Origin: Stutzerimonas degradans
GTDB taxonomy: Bacteria; Pseudomonadota; Gammaproteobacteria; Pseudomonadales; Pseudomonadaceae
Length of the DNA: 64,000 nucleotides
NCBI RefSeq assembly: GCF_024448505.1
Contig: NZ_JAMOHV010000003.1
Span: forward strand, 62,001 to 126,000
Reading direction: 5' to 3'
Shown here: positions 54,681-63,250 of the stretch, piece by piece
How positions within the stretch are numbered: position 1 is the first letter of the stretch
How the letters are laid out: every line of letters starts with the position of its first letter
Notes under the pieces: model-generated
Database searches by the model: none
Told to the model about the DNA's origin: nothing
Seen by the model: only the letters and a program-made list of their open reading frames with translations
Program-made: the position numbers and the translations under genes

Positions 54681-56051
54681 TCACAGTACGTGCCGCGCCG
54701 GAGCGTTGGTCGGCTGCACCTCATTCGTCTCGACCTCGATCCGTCGCGGGTGGCGGAAGAAGTCATAGATGAACAGGCCGACGCCGGTGGCGAAGATCGA
54801 GGCGGTGGCCACCAGCATGAGGAAGTGGATCTGGATCTTCAGCTGCGTATCCAGATACCCCATGCCGAGGATGCGTTCCAGATAGACCTGGCCGATGCCG
54901 GCAGTGGCGAACGACAGGGTCATGCCGAACATGCCGGCCAGCTGCAGCCAGAACGCCCAGTAGCCGATGGTGCCGCCTTCCTCTTCGCGGCCGCGGGTCA
55001 GCGACGGCAGGGCATAGACGATCATCGCCATCACGATCATCGCGTAGGCGCCGTAGAACGCGGCATGGCCGTGCATGGCGGTGATCAGCGTGCCGTGGGT
55101 CCACTTGTTGACGCTGGGGAAGGTGTGGGCAAAACCCAGCAGGCCTGCGCCGAACAGGGTGAACACCGCGCTGCCGAGGGTCCAGTGCAGCGCCAGCTTG
55201 TTCGGATGCGCCAGGCCCGAGCGGCGCATGGCGTAGTAGGCGTACATCGCCATGCCGATCAGCGCCAGCGGCTCCAGCGCGCTGAAGAAGCCGCCGAGCG
55301 GCAGCCAGTAACCGGGTACGCCGACCCAGTAATAGTGGTGCGCGGTGCCGAGTATGCCGGCGATGAACACCAGGCCGACAATCACGTACAGCCACTTCTC
55401 CATCACCTCGCGATCGGCGCCGGACAGGCGGATCAGCAGGTAGGCGAGGAAGCCGCCCTGGATCATCTCCCACACCCCTTCGACCCACAGGTGAATGGTC
55501 CACCAGCGGTAGTAGATCGACACCGTGTAGTTCTCGTAATGCAGCAGGGCCGGCAGGTAGAGCACCGCGGCGCTGGCCAGACCGAGCAACAGCACGCCCT
55601 CGGTAGTGGTGAAGCGGCCGGACTTCTTGATCGTCATGCCGATGTTGTAGAGGAAGATCAGCATGCAGATGACGATGACGATCTTGTGCGGCAGTGGCTG
55701 CTCCAGCAGCTTGTTGCCGGTGCCGAAGCGGAACAGGTAGCCGATGATGGCGCTGACGCCCATCACCACCCACAGGCCGAGCTGGATGTAGGCCAGCTTG
55801 GTGCTGTGCAGCTCGCTGCGCGATTCGTCCGGGACCATCCAGTAGGTGGCGCCCATGAAGCCGGTGAGCACCCAGACGATCAGCAGGTTGGTGTGAATCA
55901 CCTTGGTGACGTCGAAGGGCAGCAGGTTCAGCAGCGGATCGGGGCCCAGGTATTTCGCTGCCGAGAGCAGGCCGAATACCAGTTGCAGGCCGAACAGCAC
56001 CATTGCGACGGCGAAATACCAATAAGCGACGGACTGTGATTTGTAGCGCAT
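54681..56051 (-). CDS. norB: Nitric oxide reductase subunit B (cNOR)
   Basis: The 456-residue subunit has 12 membrane helices. The haem and FeB ligands are present: HTNLLIVWVLTGFMGATYW, IHLWVEGVWE (His plus Glu), GTAHHYYW and MHGHAAFYG. The length is that of cytochrome-c-dependent NorB, lacking the N-terminal extension of quinol-type qNOR, which agrees with a separate norC. It reduces 2 NO to N2O in the inner membrane using electrons from NorC. The gap to norC is 42 bp. Confidence 0.95.
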   Translation of the reverse strand: MRYKSQSVAYWYFAVAMVLFGLQLVFGLLSAAKYLGPDPLLNLLPFDVTKVIHTNLLIVWVLTGFMGATYWMVPDESRSELHSTKLAYIQLGLWVVMGVSAIIGYLFRFGTGNKLLEQPLPHKIVIVICMLIFLYNIGMTIKKSGRFTTTEGVLLLGLASAAVLYLPALLHYENYTVSIYYRWWTIHLWVEGVWEMIQGGFLAYLLIRLSGADREVMEKWLYVIVGLVFIAGILGTAHHYYWVGVPGYWLPLGGFFSALEPLALIGMAMYAYYAMRRSGLAHPNKLALHWTLGSAVFTLFGAGLLGFAHTFPSVNKWTHGTLITAMHGHAAFYGAYAMIVMAMIVYALPSLTRGREEEGGTIGYWAFWLQLAGMFGMTLSFATAGIGQVYLERILGMGYLDTQLKIQIHFLMLVATASIFATGVGLFIYDFFRHPRRIEVETNEVQPTNAPARHVL

Positions 56052-56093
56052 AGCCTGACCTCTACAAGTGTCGTCCCGCGGCAGCTGCCGCTG

Positions 56094-56963
56094 TTATTTG
56101 AATGTCGCGAGGTACGCGACCAGTTGGTCGAGCTGCTCGTCGGTGAGCGACTGGGCGTAGGTATTCGGCATGAACGAGGTGCCGCCCGCCGAATACATGT
56201 CGCCCGGATGCAGATAGGTGCTGGGGGAGACGATGGACTCGCGGATGTACGCCTCGATGCTGTCGGCGCTGCCTTTGTAGTCCGCCGAGGCCATCGTCTG
56301 TTCGGCTCGCGAGGCGAGGCCCGCCAGCGTCGGCCCGGCCAGGTTCACCCCCGGCGCGATGGAGTGGCAGGCATTGCAGGCCGGGCTGGCGGTGCGGAAC
56401 AGCGCCTCACCCTTGGCGATCGGATCCTCGGCGCCGCCGATCGGGCGTGCTCCCGGCGGCAGCGCGGCGTCGGCCTTGCCGGGCCCGGAAGCGTCCTGCT
56501 GCGCCAGCGTCAGGTCGGTGCCGGGAATCGACGAGCCGGTGACCAGAATCGGTCGCGGCGGCCAGCCTTGGTTGTCGACGTTGGCGACCCAGTCGAAGAA
56601 GGCGATCAGCGCGGCGATTTCCTCGTCGCTGAGGTTCTGGTTGGGCATCAGCCGGCGATGGCGCTGTTCGTCGTAGAACCTGCCTGGGTCCTTGAGAAAG
56701 GCGGTGAGGTAGGGCGCGCCGCGCAGCTGGGAAATCTTCGTGAGGTCTGGCGCGTAATAGGCGCCTTCGCCAAACAGGGTGTGGCAGTTGATGCAGTTCT
56801 TCGCGTGCCAGACGTCCTTGCCGCGAGTCACCTCGGGGGTGATGGTCTCGGCGTTGGTCAGCTTGGGAAACTGCCGGTGGCTGTCCACCGTGAGGCCGAG
56901 GAAGACCACCGTGGCGATGGCGGTGGAGATGACGGCGAAGGAGCGGGTTTGTCGTTTGTTCAT
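56094..56963 (-). CDS. norC: Nitric oxide reductase subunit C with an extra C-terminal cytochrome c domain
   Basis: The first 140 residues are a normal NorC: one membrane anchor (about 8-26), haem site CINCH at 57-61, GEGAYYAPDLT and Met106 in RLMPNQ, ending in NVDNQGWPP. Typical NorC stops about here (roughly 146 residues). This protein continues for 149 residues with a second class I cytochrome domain (CNACH at 196-200, Met265 in SFMPNTY), giving 289 residues and two haems. The extra domain could act as a built-in electron donor. The membrane anchor places both domains in the periplasm. Confidence 0.92.
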   Translation of the reverse strand: MNKRQTRSFAVISTAIATVVFLGLTVDSHRQFPKLTNAETITPEVTRGKDVWHAKNCINCHTLFGEGAYYAPDLTKISQLRGAPYLTAFLKDPGRFYDEQRHRRLMPNQNLSDEEIAALIAFFDWVANVDNQGWPPRPILVTGSSIPGTDLTLAQQDASGPGKADAALPPGARPIGGAEDPIAKGEALFRTASPACNACHSIAPGVNLAGPTLAGLASRAEQTMASADYKGSADSIEAYIRESIVSPSTYLHPGDMYSAGGTSFMPNTYAQSLTDEQLDQLVAYLATFK

Positions 56964-56982
56964 TGAGATGCCTCAACGGCCG

Positions 56983-57093
56983 TCACACGCCGATGCCTGT
57001 CCAGTGGGTGATACCGATGCCGCCGGCGTACAGAATGGCAACCAGCATCAGCGCGAGGACCACGAAGCTGAGTATCCGTAGAGCTCTTTCCAA
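56983..57093 (-). CDS. 36-residue single-helix membrane peptide upstream of norC
   Basis: A small frame starts at TTG (57091-57093), with AGAGG about ten bases upstream, and ends 19 bp before norC. It encodes LERALRILSF, a continuous hydrophobic helix (VVLALMLVAILYA) and the end GITHWTGIGV. Positive charges before the helix suggest an N-in orientation. It may be a small subunit or assembly factor of the reductase. The non-ATG start and small size keep confidence moderate. Confidence 0.55.
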   Translation of the reverse strand: MERALRILSFVVLALMLVAILYAGGIGITHWTGIGV

Positions 57094-57153
57094 GGCCGCA
57101 TTCCTCTGTGGAGTGACGTGGTGGGGGAAGTCCGGTGCTTGCGGCCGACGCGA

Positions 57154-57498
57154 TCAGGGCGGTGCCGGCACGCGCAGGATGGTCACCAGCGTGACCGTAT
57201 CGGTGATGGCCTGTAAGGCATGCTCGGCCTGGCCGGCCAGATAGATCATGTCGTTGGCGTGCAGCGTCTGCCGGCGCCCGTCGGCCTGGACCTCGATGCT
57301 GCCTTGCAGGCAATGGATGGTGATGGAGCCCGCCACGGCGTGGCTGGGAACGAGATGCCCGGCATTGAGCACCAGACGCATGACCTCCAGCTCGGGCGTA
57401 CTGACGAGGGCTTGTGACTTGAGTTCGGGAAGCTGGTCTGCGCGCAGCAGATGGATCACTTCACCGGATCGGGCATGCTTCAGAGCCATGAGCGACAT
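57154..57498 (-). CDS. Small cupin-domain protein
   Basis: The 114-residue protein is a single cupin barrel: VLNAGHLVPSHAVAGSITIHCLQGSIEV and LHANDMIYLAGQAEHALQAITDTV. One histidine of the usual metal set is kept in each motif (PSH and EH), so metal binding is possible but incomplete. Small cupins of this kind are frequent next to denitrification genes; their function is unknown. It lies upstream of the norC unit and may be its first gene. No strong ribosome-binding site is visible. Confidence 0.78.
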   Translation of the reverse strand: MSLMALKHARSGEVIHLLRADQLPELKSQALVSTPELEVMRLVLNAGHLVPSHAVAGSITIHCLQGSIEVQADGRRQTLHANDMIYLAGQAEHALQAITDTVTLVTILRVPAPP

Positions 57499-57582
57499 TC
57501 ACTTTGGTCATGTCTTGCTCGAGGCTAGTAGAGGTATCCGGGGTTGTCCAACCAGCCGGACGAGGGGTGCCGTTGCGCCCAG

Positions 57583-57612
57583 GGCGATCCCGATGCGTCT
57601 GCGTCGGGATCG
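57583..57612. terminator. GC-rich hairpin after ccpR, no T-run
   Basis: GCGATCCCGA and TCGGGATCGC form a perfect 10-bp stem with a 10-base loop just after the ccpR stop. There is no T-tract, so it may be a Rho-dependent or mRNA-stabilising structure separating ccpR from the cupin-nor unit. Confidence 0.5.
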
Positions 57613-57621
57613 CAGAGCCGC

Positions 57622-58650
57622 TTACTCGGGCTTCGGTGTGCTGGCGGTGCTTGCCGGCAGCAGCGGATAGGCGACTTGCGGCTGCTCGCCGGTGAGGCTG
57701 TGGAGGAAGGCGGTGATCGCACCGACCTCATCTTCGGAGAGCTGGCGGCCGAGCTGGCTGTCGCCCATGATCGCCACCGCCTGTTCCAGTTCCCAGACCT
57801 CGCCACTGTGGAAGTACGGCGGCGTCAGGGCGATGTTGCGCAGTGGCGCGGCGCGGAACACGTATTCGTCGTTGGCGGTGTTGGTCACGGCGAAGCGGCC
57901 CTTGTCGCCGGTCGGCAGGATCTCCGCACCCGGCTTCTTGATCACGCCGAACGGGAAGTAGCTCTGGCCGCCCAGGTTGACGCCGCTGTGGCAGGCGCTG
58001 CAGCCGACGTCCATGAACAGCGCGAGGCCTTTCTTCTGCTGATCATCCAGAGCCTTGTCCTCGCCCTTGAGGAAGCGGTCGAACGGCGAATTCGGCGTGG
58101 TCAGGCTGACCTCGAAGGCCTCCAGCGCGTAGGCCATGTTGTCGAAGCTGACCGGGTCTTCGTCGTTGGGGAAGGCCTTGCTGAACTCGGCGACATACTC
58201 CGGGATGCTCTTGAGCGTGGCGACGACGCGCTCGGGCGTGCTGTTCATTTCGACGCTGGCTTGCACCGGGCCCTTGGCCTGTTCCTGCAGGTCCTTGGCG
58301 CGTCCGTCCCAGAACTGCGCGGCGTTGAATACCGCGTTGAGCACGGTCGGCGAGTTGCGCGGGCCTTTTTGCCAGCCGTGGCCGATGGAGGTCGGCACGT
58401 TGTCGCTGCCGCCGATGCTGAGGTTGTGGCAACTGTTGCAGCTGATGATGTGACTGCTGGATAGGCGCGGATCGAACCACAGCTTGTGGCCGAGCAATGC
58501 CTGGTTCTCGCTGACGGTCTTGCCGCGAACTTCGGTGACCTTGGCTGGAATCGGCTTGAAGACGGCGTTGGCGCGCTCGCGCAGCTCGTCGGCATGCGCC
58601 GCGGCGGAAAAAAGTAGGCTGCTAAGCAACAGGGCGTGAGAGGGACGCAT
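57622..58650 (-). CDS. ccpR: Cytochrome c551 peroxidase CcpR
   Basis: The 342-residue periplasmic precursor has a signal peptide (AAAHA-D, residue 20) and two haem sites, CNSCH and CSACH, in the dihaem CCP layout (LGHKLWFDPRLSSSHIISCNSCHNLSIGG, FFP-like catalytic segments, then GLALFMDVGCSACHSGVNLGGQ). It reduces H2O2 to water with electrons from cytochrome c551 or azurin. A TTGAC-N4-ATCAA box at 58710-58723 indicates ANR/FNR control under low oxygen, as in P. aeruginosa. The start at 58650 follows AAGGAG at a long spacing. Confidence 0.94.
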   Translation of the reverse strand: MRPSHALLLSSLLFSAAAHADELRERANAVFKPIPAKVTEVRGKTVSENQALLGHKLWFDPRLSSSHIISCNSCHNLSIGGSDNVPTSIGHGWQKGPRNSPTVLNAVFNAAQFWDGRAKDLQEQAKGPVQASVEMNSTPERVVATLKSIPEYVAEFSKAFPNDEDPVSFDNMAYALEAFEVSLTTPNSPFDRFLKGEDKALDDQQKKGLALFMDVGCSACHSGVNLGGQSYFPFGVIKKPGAEILPTGDKGRFAVTNTANDEYVFRAAPLRNIALTPPYFHSGEVWELEQAVAIMGDSQLGRQLSEDEVGAITAFLHSLTGEQPQVAYPLLPASTASTPKPE

Positions 58651-58709
58651 CACGATAGGTCTCCTTGTTTGGGAAGGCTCTAGCAAGCCCCTTTCAGCGG
58701 CGCGGACGG

Positions 58710-58723
58710 TTGACCTGAATCAA
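58710..58723. promoter_or_regulatory. ANR/FNR-type box TTGACCTGAATCAA
   Basis: The 14-bp dyad TTGAC-N4-ATCAA matches the ANR/FNR/DNR consensus except at one position and lies 60-73 bp upstream of the ccpR ATG, a position suited to activation. Confidence 0.8.
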
Positions 58724-58918
58724 ACCGACGGGGACATACGGCTGCGACCAAGTGTGTCGGCGTGTGACAACGTGGTTCGGGTTCGCCTGTTCGTGCGATC
58801 GCGGACGCGGCTCGGCCCGAAGCACCGACGCTGCAGCCGGCAGCCTTGCGGCGTGTCCGTGGCGACGCCAGAATGGCGGCATCAATCGTGGCCCGCGTGC
58901 CATCCTCAAGGATTCCCG

Positions 58919-61357
58919 ATGTCTGAAAATATCGCGGCCGGGCTGCGCCTGGCACCCGATGCGCTGACCCGTCCGTTCGACCCCAGCCAGTTCAACTTCA
59001 CCAACACCGACGAGCTGGAGCCGTTCCTCGGCGTGCTTGGCCAGGAACGGGCCGTCGAGGCGTTGCAGTTCGGCGTGGCGATGCCGCGCCCCGGCTATAA
59101 CGTCTACGTCATGGGCGAGCCGGGCACCGGTCGTTTCTCCTTCGTGCGCCGCTATCTGCGCGCCGAAGGCAAGCGCCTGCAGACGCCGGCCGACTGGCTG
59201 TACATCAACAATTTCGACGAACCGCGCGAGCCGCGTGTGCTCAAGCTGGAGCCGGGCAGTGCGGCGGCCTTCATCGCCGACATCAACCAGCTGATCGACA
59301 ACCTGCTGGCGACCTTTCCGGCGGTGTTCGAGCACCCGAGCTTTCAGCAGAAGAAGAGCGCCATCGATCGCGCGTTCAATCAGCGCTACGACAAGGCGCT
59401 GGACATCATCGAAAAGCTCGCACTGGAGAAGGAGATCGCGCTGTACCGCGATGCCAGCAATATCGCCTTCACCCCGATGAAGGATGGCAAGGCGCTGGAC
59501 GAAGCCGATTTCGCCCTGCTGCCCGAAGCCGAGCGCGAGCGCTACCACAACGATATTTCCGCGCTGGAGGTACGCCTGAACGAGGAGCTGGCCAGCCTGC
59601 CGCAGTGGAAGCGCGAGTCGACCAATCAGCTGCGCCTGCTCAATGACGAAACCATCAGCCAGGCGTTACAGCCGCTGCTGGCGCCGTTGTCGCAGAAGTA
59701 TGCGGAGAACGCCGGGGTCGAGGCCTATCTGCAAGCGGTGCAGGTCAACCTGCTGAAGACGGTGGTCGAGCAGTTGGTGGACGAGAATCGCCCGGAAGCG
59801 CAGAGCCGGGTGCTGCTGGAGGAGCAGTACAGCCCGAGTCTGATGGTCGGCCACAGCCTCGACGCCGGTGCGCCGGTGGTCTTCGAGCCGCATCCGACCT
59901 ACGACAACCTGTTCGGCCGCATCGAATACAACACCGATCAGGGCGCGCTCTACACCAGCTACCGGCAATTGCGCCCTGGTGCGCTGCATCGCGCCAACGG
60001 CGGCTTTCTCATGCTCGAGGCGGAGAAACTGCTCGGCGAACCCTTCGTCTGGGAGGCGCTCAAGCGTGCCCTGCAGTCACGCAAGCTGAAGATGGAGTCG
60101 CCGCTGGCCGAGCTCGGTCGTCTGGCCACGGTGACGCTGACGCCCGAAGTGATTCCGCTCAACGTCAAGGTGATCATCATCGGCTCGCGGCAGCTGTACT
60201 ACACGCTGCAGGACCTGGACCCGGACTTCCAGGAGATGTTCCGGGTGCTGGTGGACTTCGACGAGGACATCCCGCTGGCCGAGGACAGCCTCGAGCAGTT
60301 CGCCCAACTGCTCAAGACCCGCACCTCGGAGGAGGGCATGGCGCCGCTGAGCGCCGCCGCGGTGGCGCGGCTGGCGACTTACAGCGCGCGGCTGGCTGAG
60401 CACCAGGGGCGGCTGTCGGCGCGTATCGGCGATCTGTTCCAGCTGGTCAGCGAGGCCGACTTCATCCGTCAGCTGGCCAAGGACGCGGTGACGGACGTCG
60501 GCCACATCGAACGTGCGCTGAAGGCCAAGGCGACGCGCACCGGCCGGGTGTCGGCGCGCATCCTCGATGACATCCTCGCCGGCGTGATCCTGATCGACAG
60601 CGAAGGCGCGGCCATCGGCAAGTGCAACGGGCTGACGGTACTGGAGGTGGGCGATTCGGCGTTCGGCATGCCGGCGCGCATTTCCGCCACCGTCTATCCA
60701 GGCGGCTCGGGCATCGTCGACATCGAGCGCGAGGTTAACCTCGGCCAGCCGATCCACTCCAAGGGCGTGATGATCCTCACCGGCTATCTCGGCAGCCGCT
60801 ATGCGCAGGAGTTTCCGCTGGAGATCTCGGCGAGCATCGCGCTGGAGCAGTCCTATGGTTATGTCGACGGCGACAGCGCCTCGCTGGGCGAGTGCTGCGC
60901 GCTGATTTCCGCGCTGTCGCGCACGCCGCTCAAACAGTGTTTCGCCATCACTGGCTCGATCAACCAGTTCGGCGAGGTCCAGGCGGTTGGCGGGGTCAAC
61001 GAGAAGATCGAGGGCTTCTTCCGCCTCTGCGAGGCGCGCGGGCTGACCGGCGAGCAGGGCGTGATCATTCCTTTCGCCAACGTCGCTACGCTGATGCTCG
61101 ACGAGCGGGTACTCGAGGCGGTTCGCTGCGAGCGCTTCCACGTCTACGCGGTGCGTCAGGTCGATGAGGCGCTGTCGCTGCTGGTCGGCGAGCAGGTGGG
61201 CGCAGCGGACGAGCAGGGGCGCTTTCCGTCCGGCAGCGTGAATGCGCGCGTGGTGGAACGGCTGCGCGATATCGCTGCCATCGATCTGGAAGATGACGAC
61301 AAGCCGGAAGAGGGTCGCCCGGCTGGCGCGAAGGCGCCGGAGGAAGAAGGCAAATAG
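58919..61357 (+). CDS. Lon-related ATP-dependent protease (S16 family, AAA_32)
   Basis: The 812-residue protein has a divergent AAA+ region and a C-terminal Lon (S16) protease domain. The catalytic dyad is Ser653 (DGDSASLGECC) and Lys696 (GGVNEKIEGF). The Walker A-like loop GEPGTGRFS (66-74) has Arg in place of the usual Lys, which seems normal for this Lon-like family but makes its ATP use uncertain. GSRQLYYTLQDLDPDFQEMFRVLVDFDEDIP corresponds to the sensor region. It resembles P. aeruginosa PA4576 in position. AAGGATTCCCG fixes the start at 58919. Confidence 0.88.
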   Translation: MSENIAAGLRLAPDALTRPFDPSQFNFTNTDELEPFLGVLGQERAVEALQFGVAMPRPGYNVYVMGEPGTGRFSFVRRYLRAEGKRLQTPADWLYINNFDEPREPRVLKLEPGSAAAFIADINQLIDNLLATFPAVFEHPSFQQKKSAIDRAFNQRYDKALDIIEKLALEKEIALYRDASNIAFTPMKDGKALDEADFALLPEAERERYHNDISALEVRLNEELASLPQWKRESTNQLRLLNDETISQALQPLLAPLSQKYAENAGVEAYLQAVQVNLLKTVVEQLVDENRPEAQSRVLLEEQYSPSLMVGHSLDAGAPVVFEPHPTYDNLFGRIEYNTDQGALYTSYRQLRPGALHRANGGFLMLEAEKLLGEPFVWEALKRALQSRKLKMESPLAELGRLATVTLTPEVIPLNVKVIIIGSRQLYYTLQDLDPDFQEMFRVLVDFDEDIPLAEDSLEQFAQLLKTRTSEEGMAPLSAAAVARLATYSARLAEHQGRLSARIGDLFQLVSEADFIRQLAKDAVTDVGHIERALKAKATRTGRVSARILDDILAGVILIDSEGAAIGKCNGLTVLEVGDSAFGMPARISATVYPGGSGIVDIEREVNLGQPIHSKGVMILTGYLGSRYAQEFPLEISASIALEQSYGYVDGDSASLGECCALISALSRTPLKQCFAITGSINQFGEVQAVGGVNEKIEGFFRLCEARGLTGEQGVIIPFANVATLMLDERVLEAVRCERFHVYAVRQVDEALSLLVGEQVGAADEQGRFPSGSVNARVVERLRDIAAIDLEDDDKPEEGRPAGAKAPEEEGK

Positions 61358-61441
61358 ATGGCACTTTTCGCCTAACAAGCGGAACGATAGCGCAGGCGGC
61401 GGGTCTACCGGGCAGGCTCCATTCACCGTCCATCCACAGGT

Positions 61442-61464
61442 TTATCCACAGCCGGTGGGGATAA
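61442..61464. promoter_or_regulatory. Pair of inverted DnaA-box-like nonamers
   Basis: TTATCCACA (61442-61450, plus) faces TTATCCCCA (61456-61464, minus) across 5 bp; the first is a perfect DnaA box and the second has one mismatch. They lie 62-85 bp upstream of the conserved small gene at 61527. Confidence 0.45.
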
Positions 61465-61526
61465 GCAGGCTGCCTGGCAGCGCTGGCCTTCGGCGTTGCG
61501 GCAGCCAGGTTGCGAGGACCGCCGCC

Positions 61527-61868
61527 ATGTCGCACGCGCTATGCCTGAATCGTCAATGCCTGGGTCTGGTGACCCGTATCGAATGCATGATCCGCCCGCT
61601 GGCGGGCGGTAACGGTCTGTGGACGCTGCTCTGTGCGGCCGGTCTGGCCGATTCGCAGCCCACAGCGATAAAGGTGCAGGGTCCGTTCCGCGGACCGCGC
61701 ATGGCCGAGTCGGTGCTGGAGATGATCGCCAGCAACCTGCAGGGGCAGGGCTATTGCCCCTCCGAGGATCCGGCCATCTGGCAGTTGCACATGCAAGCCG
61801 AGCTGCGCCGGGTCAACGCCAATCAGGCGCGCTTCCTGGGCGGGTGGGAGTCCCAGCCGGAGAGATGA
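61527..61868 (+). CDS. Conserved small protein of unknown function (PA4575-like)
   Basis: The 113-residue protein begins MSHALCLNRQCLGLVTRIECMIRP and contains GNGLWTLLCAAGLADSQP, GPFRGPRMAESVLEMIASNLQGQGY and a helical C-terminus (AELRRVNANQARFLGGW). Four cysteines are clustered in the first half. I recognise it only as a protein conserved in pseudomonads next to the Lon-related protease; no function is known to me. GAGGACCGCCGCC precedes the ATG. DnaA-box-like sites flank it on both sides. Confidence 0.78.
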   Translation: MSHALCLNRQCLGLVTRIECMIRPLAGGNGLWTLLCAAGLADSQPTAIKVQGPFRGPRMAESVLEMIASNLQGQGYCPSEDPAIWQLHMQAELRRVNANQARFLGGWESQPER

Positions 61869-61933
61869 CACGCCGTGCGGGTCATGCTCGCGCAGCGGCG
61901 GCGCCTGAACAGTGTCGGTTCTTTCGGGCTGTT

Positions 61934-61942
61934 ATCCACAGC
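61934..61942 (+). promoter_or_regulatory. DnaA-box nonamer TTATCCACA
   Basis: This is a perfect DnaA box in the gap between the small conserved gene and yqhA, 97 bp before the yqhA start. Confidence 0.4.
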
Positions 61943-62030
61943 GTAATATCGCGGCACATCCTCGACTTGTCCGTCATTTCGTGCTGCGTATACTCGCCAG
62001 CCGAATTTCCTCCCTGGTTGTGAGAGCCTC

Positions 62031-62519
62031 ATGGAACGCTTTCTTGAAAACACCATGTATGCGGCGCGCTGGCTGCTGGCGCCTATCTATTTCGGTCTGG
62101 CGTTTGCGCTGTTGGCGCTGGCGATCAAGTTCTTCCAGGAAATATTTCACATCCTGCCGGCGATCCTCGCGCTCAGTGAGGCCGAACTGATCCTCAAGCT
62201 GCTGTCGCTGATCGACATGGCGCTGGTTGGCGGTCTGCTCGTGATGGTGATGATTTCCGGCTATGAGAATTTTGTGTCCCAGCTGGATATCGCCGAGGGC
62301 AAGGAGAAGCTCGACTGGCTCGGCAAGATGGACTCCGGCTCGCTGAAGATGAAGGTCGCGGCGTCCATCGTCGCGATTTCTTCGATTCACCTGCTGCGCA
62401 TGTTCATGGACGCCCAGCAGCTGGAGAGCGAGAAGCTGATGTGGTACGTGATCATTCATCTGACCTTCGTGCTTTCGGCGTTCGTCATGGGCTACCTGGA
62501 CAAGCTCACCAAGCACTGA
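62031..62519 (+). CDS. yqhA: UPF0114 (YqhA) family membrane protein
   Basis: The 162-residue protein has three to four membrane helices and matches Yqh[53 protein letters not shown] and [26 protein letters not shown]. Its function is unknown; it is widely conserved in proteobacteria. The order Lon-related protease, small protein, YqhA, FklB matches the P. aeruginosa PA4576-PA4572 neighbourhood as I remember it. Confidence 0.9.
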   Translation: MERFLENTMYAARWLLAPIYFGLAFALLALAIKFFQEIFHILPAILALSEAELILKLLSLIDMALVGGLLVMVMISGYENFVSQLDIAEGKEKLDWLGKMDSGSLKMKVAASIVAISSIHLLRMFMDAQQLESEKLMWYVIIHLTFVLSAFVMGYLDKLTKH

Positions 62520-62599
62520 CGTCGTCTGGGTCGCAGGCGCGGAGAGGGCGGCGAGCTGTGCTAGGCTAGCGACCCTTTTTCGCCTTTCGGAGCCTCGGC

Positions 62600-63217
62600 A
62601 TGACCGAACTCAACCTCTCTACCGACGAAACCCGCGTGAGCTACGGCATCGGCCGCCAGCTGGGCGATCAGCTGCGCGACAACCCGCCGCCGGGGGTCAG
62701 CCTGGATGCGGTGATCGCCGGTATTCGCGATGCGTTCGCCGGAGCTGCCAGCCAGGTCAGTCCGCAGGAACTCAACGCCAGCTTCGCCGTCATTCGCGAG
62801 CGCATGCAGGCCGAAGCGCAGCAGAAGGCCGAGGCGGCTGCTGCCGAGGGGCGCGCCTTCCTGGCTGAAAATGCCCAGCGTGACGGCGTCACGGTGCTGG
62901 CGTCCGGCCTGCAATACGAAGTGCTCGTGACCGGTGAGGGCGCTCGACCGACTCGCGAAGACAACGTGCGCACGCATTACCATGGCACCCTGATCGATGG
63001 CAGCGTGTTCGACAGTTCCTACGAGCGCGGCCAGCCGGCCGAATTTCCGGTCGGTGGCGTGATCGCTGGCTGGACCGAGGCTCTGCAGCTGATGAATGCC
63101 GGCAGCAAATGGCGCCTCTACGTGCCCAGCGAACTGGCCTACGGTGCCCAGGGCGTCGGCAGCATCCCGCCGCACAGCGTGCTGGTGTTCGATGTCGAGC
63201 TGCTCGACGTGCTCTGA
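62600..63217 (+). CDS. fklB: FKBP-type peptidyl-prolyl isomerase FklB
   Basis: The 205-residue protein has an N-terminal helical dimerisation domain (RVSYGIGRQLGDQLRDNP...FAVIRERMQAEAQQKAEAAAAEGRAFLAEN) and a C-terminal FKBP domain (VRTHYHGTLIDGSVFDSSYERGQPAEFPVGGVIAGWTEALQLM, WRLYVPSELAYGAQG). It lacks a signal peptide, so it is the cytosolic FklB type rather than periplasmic FkpA. It speeds prolyl isomerisation in folding proteins. Confidence 0.93.
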   Translation: MTELNLSTDETRVSYGIGRQLGDQLRDNPPPGVSLDAVIAGIRDAFAGAASQVSPQELNASFAVIRERMQAEAQQKAEAAAAEGRAFLAENAQRDGVTVLASGLQYEVLVTGEGARPTREDNVRTHYHGTLIDGSVFDSSYERGQPAEFPVGGVIAGWTEALQLMNAGSKWRLYVPSELAYGAQGVGSIPPHSVLVFDVELLDVL

Positions 63218-63250
63218 TTCGCAGGCGGCAGTTCCTGCCGCCTCGCTTCG

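Noticed and set aside
57094-57621. Search for an ANR/DNR box or a sigma-54/NorR promoter ahead of the cupin-norC unit
   Set aside because: No TTGAT-N4-ATCAA-type dyad and no GG-N10-GC sigma-54 element could be supported; GGTTGTCCAACC at 57541-57552 and TTGGTCATGTCTTG near 57503 do not match the consensus halves.
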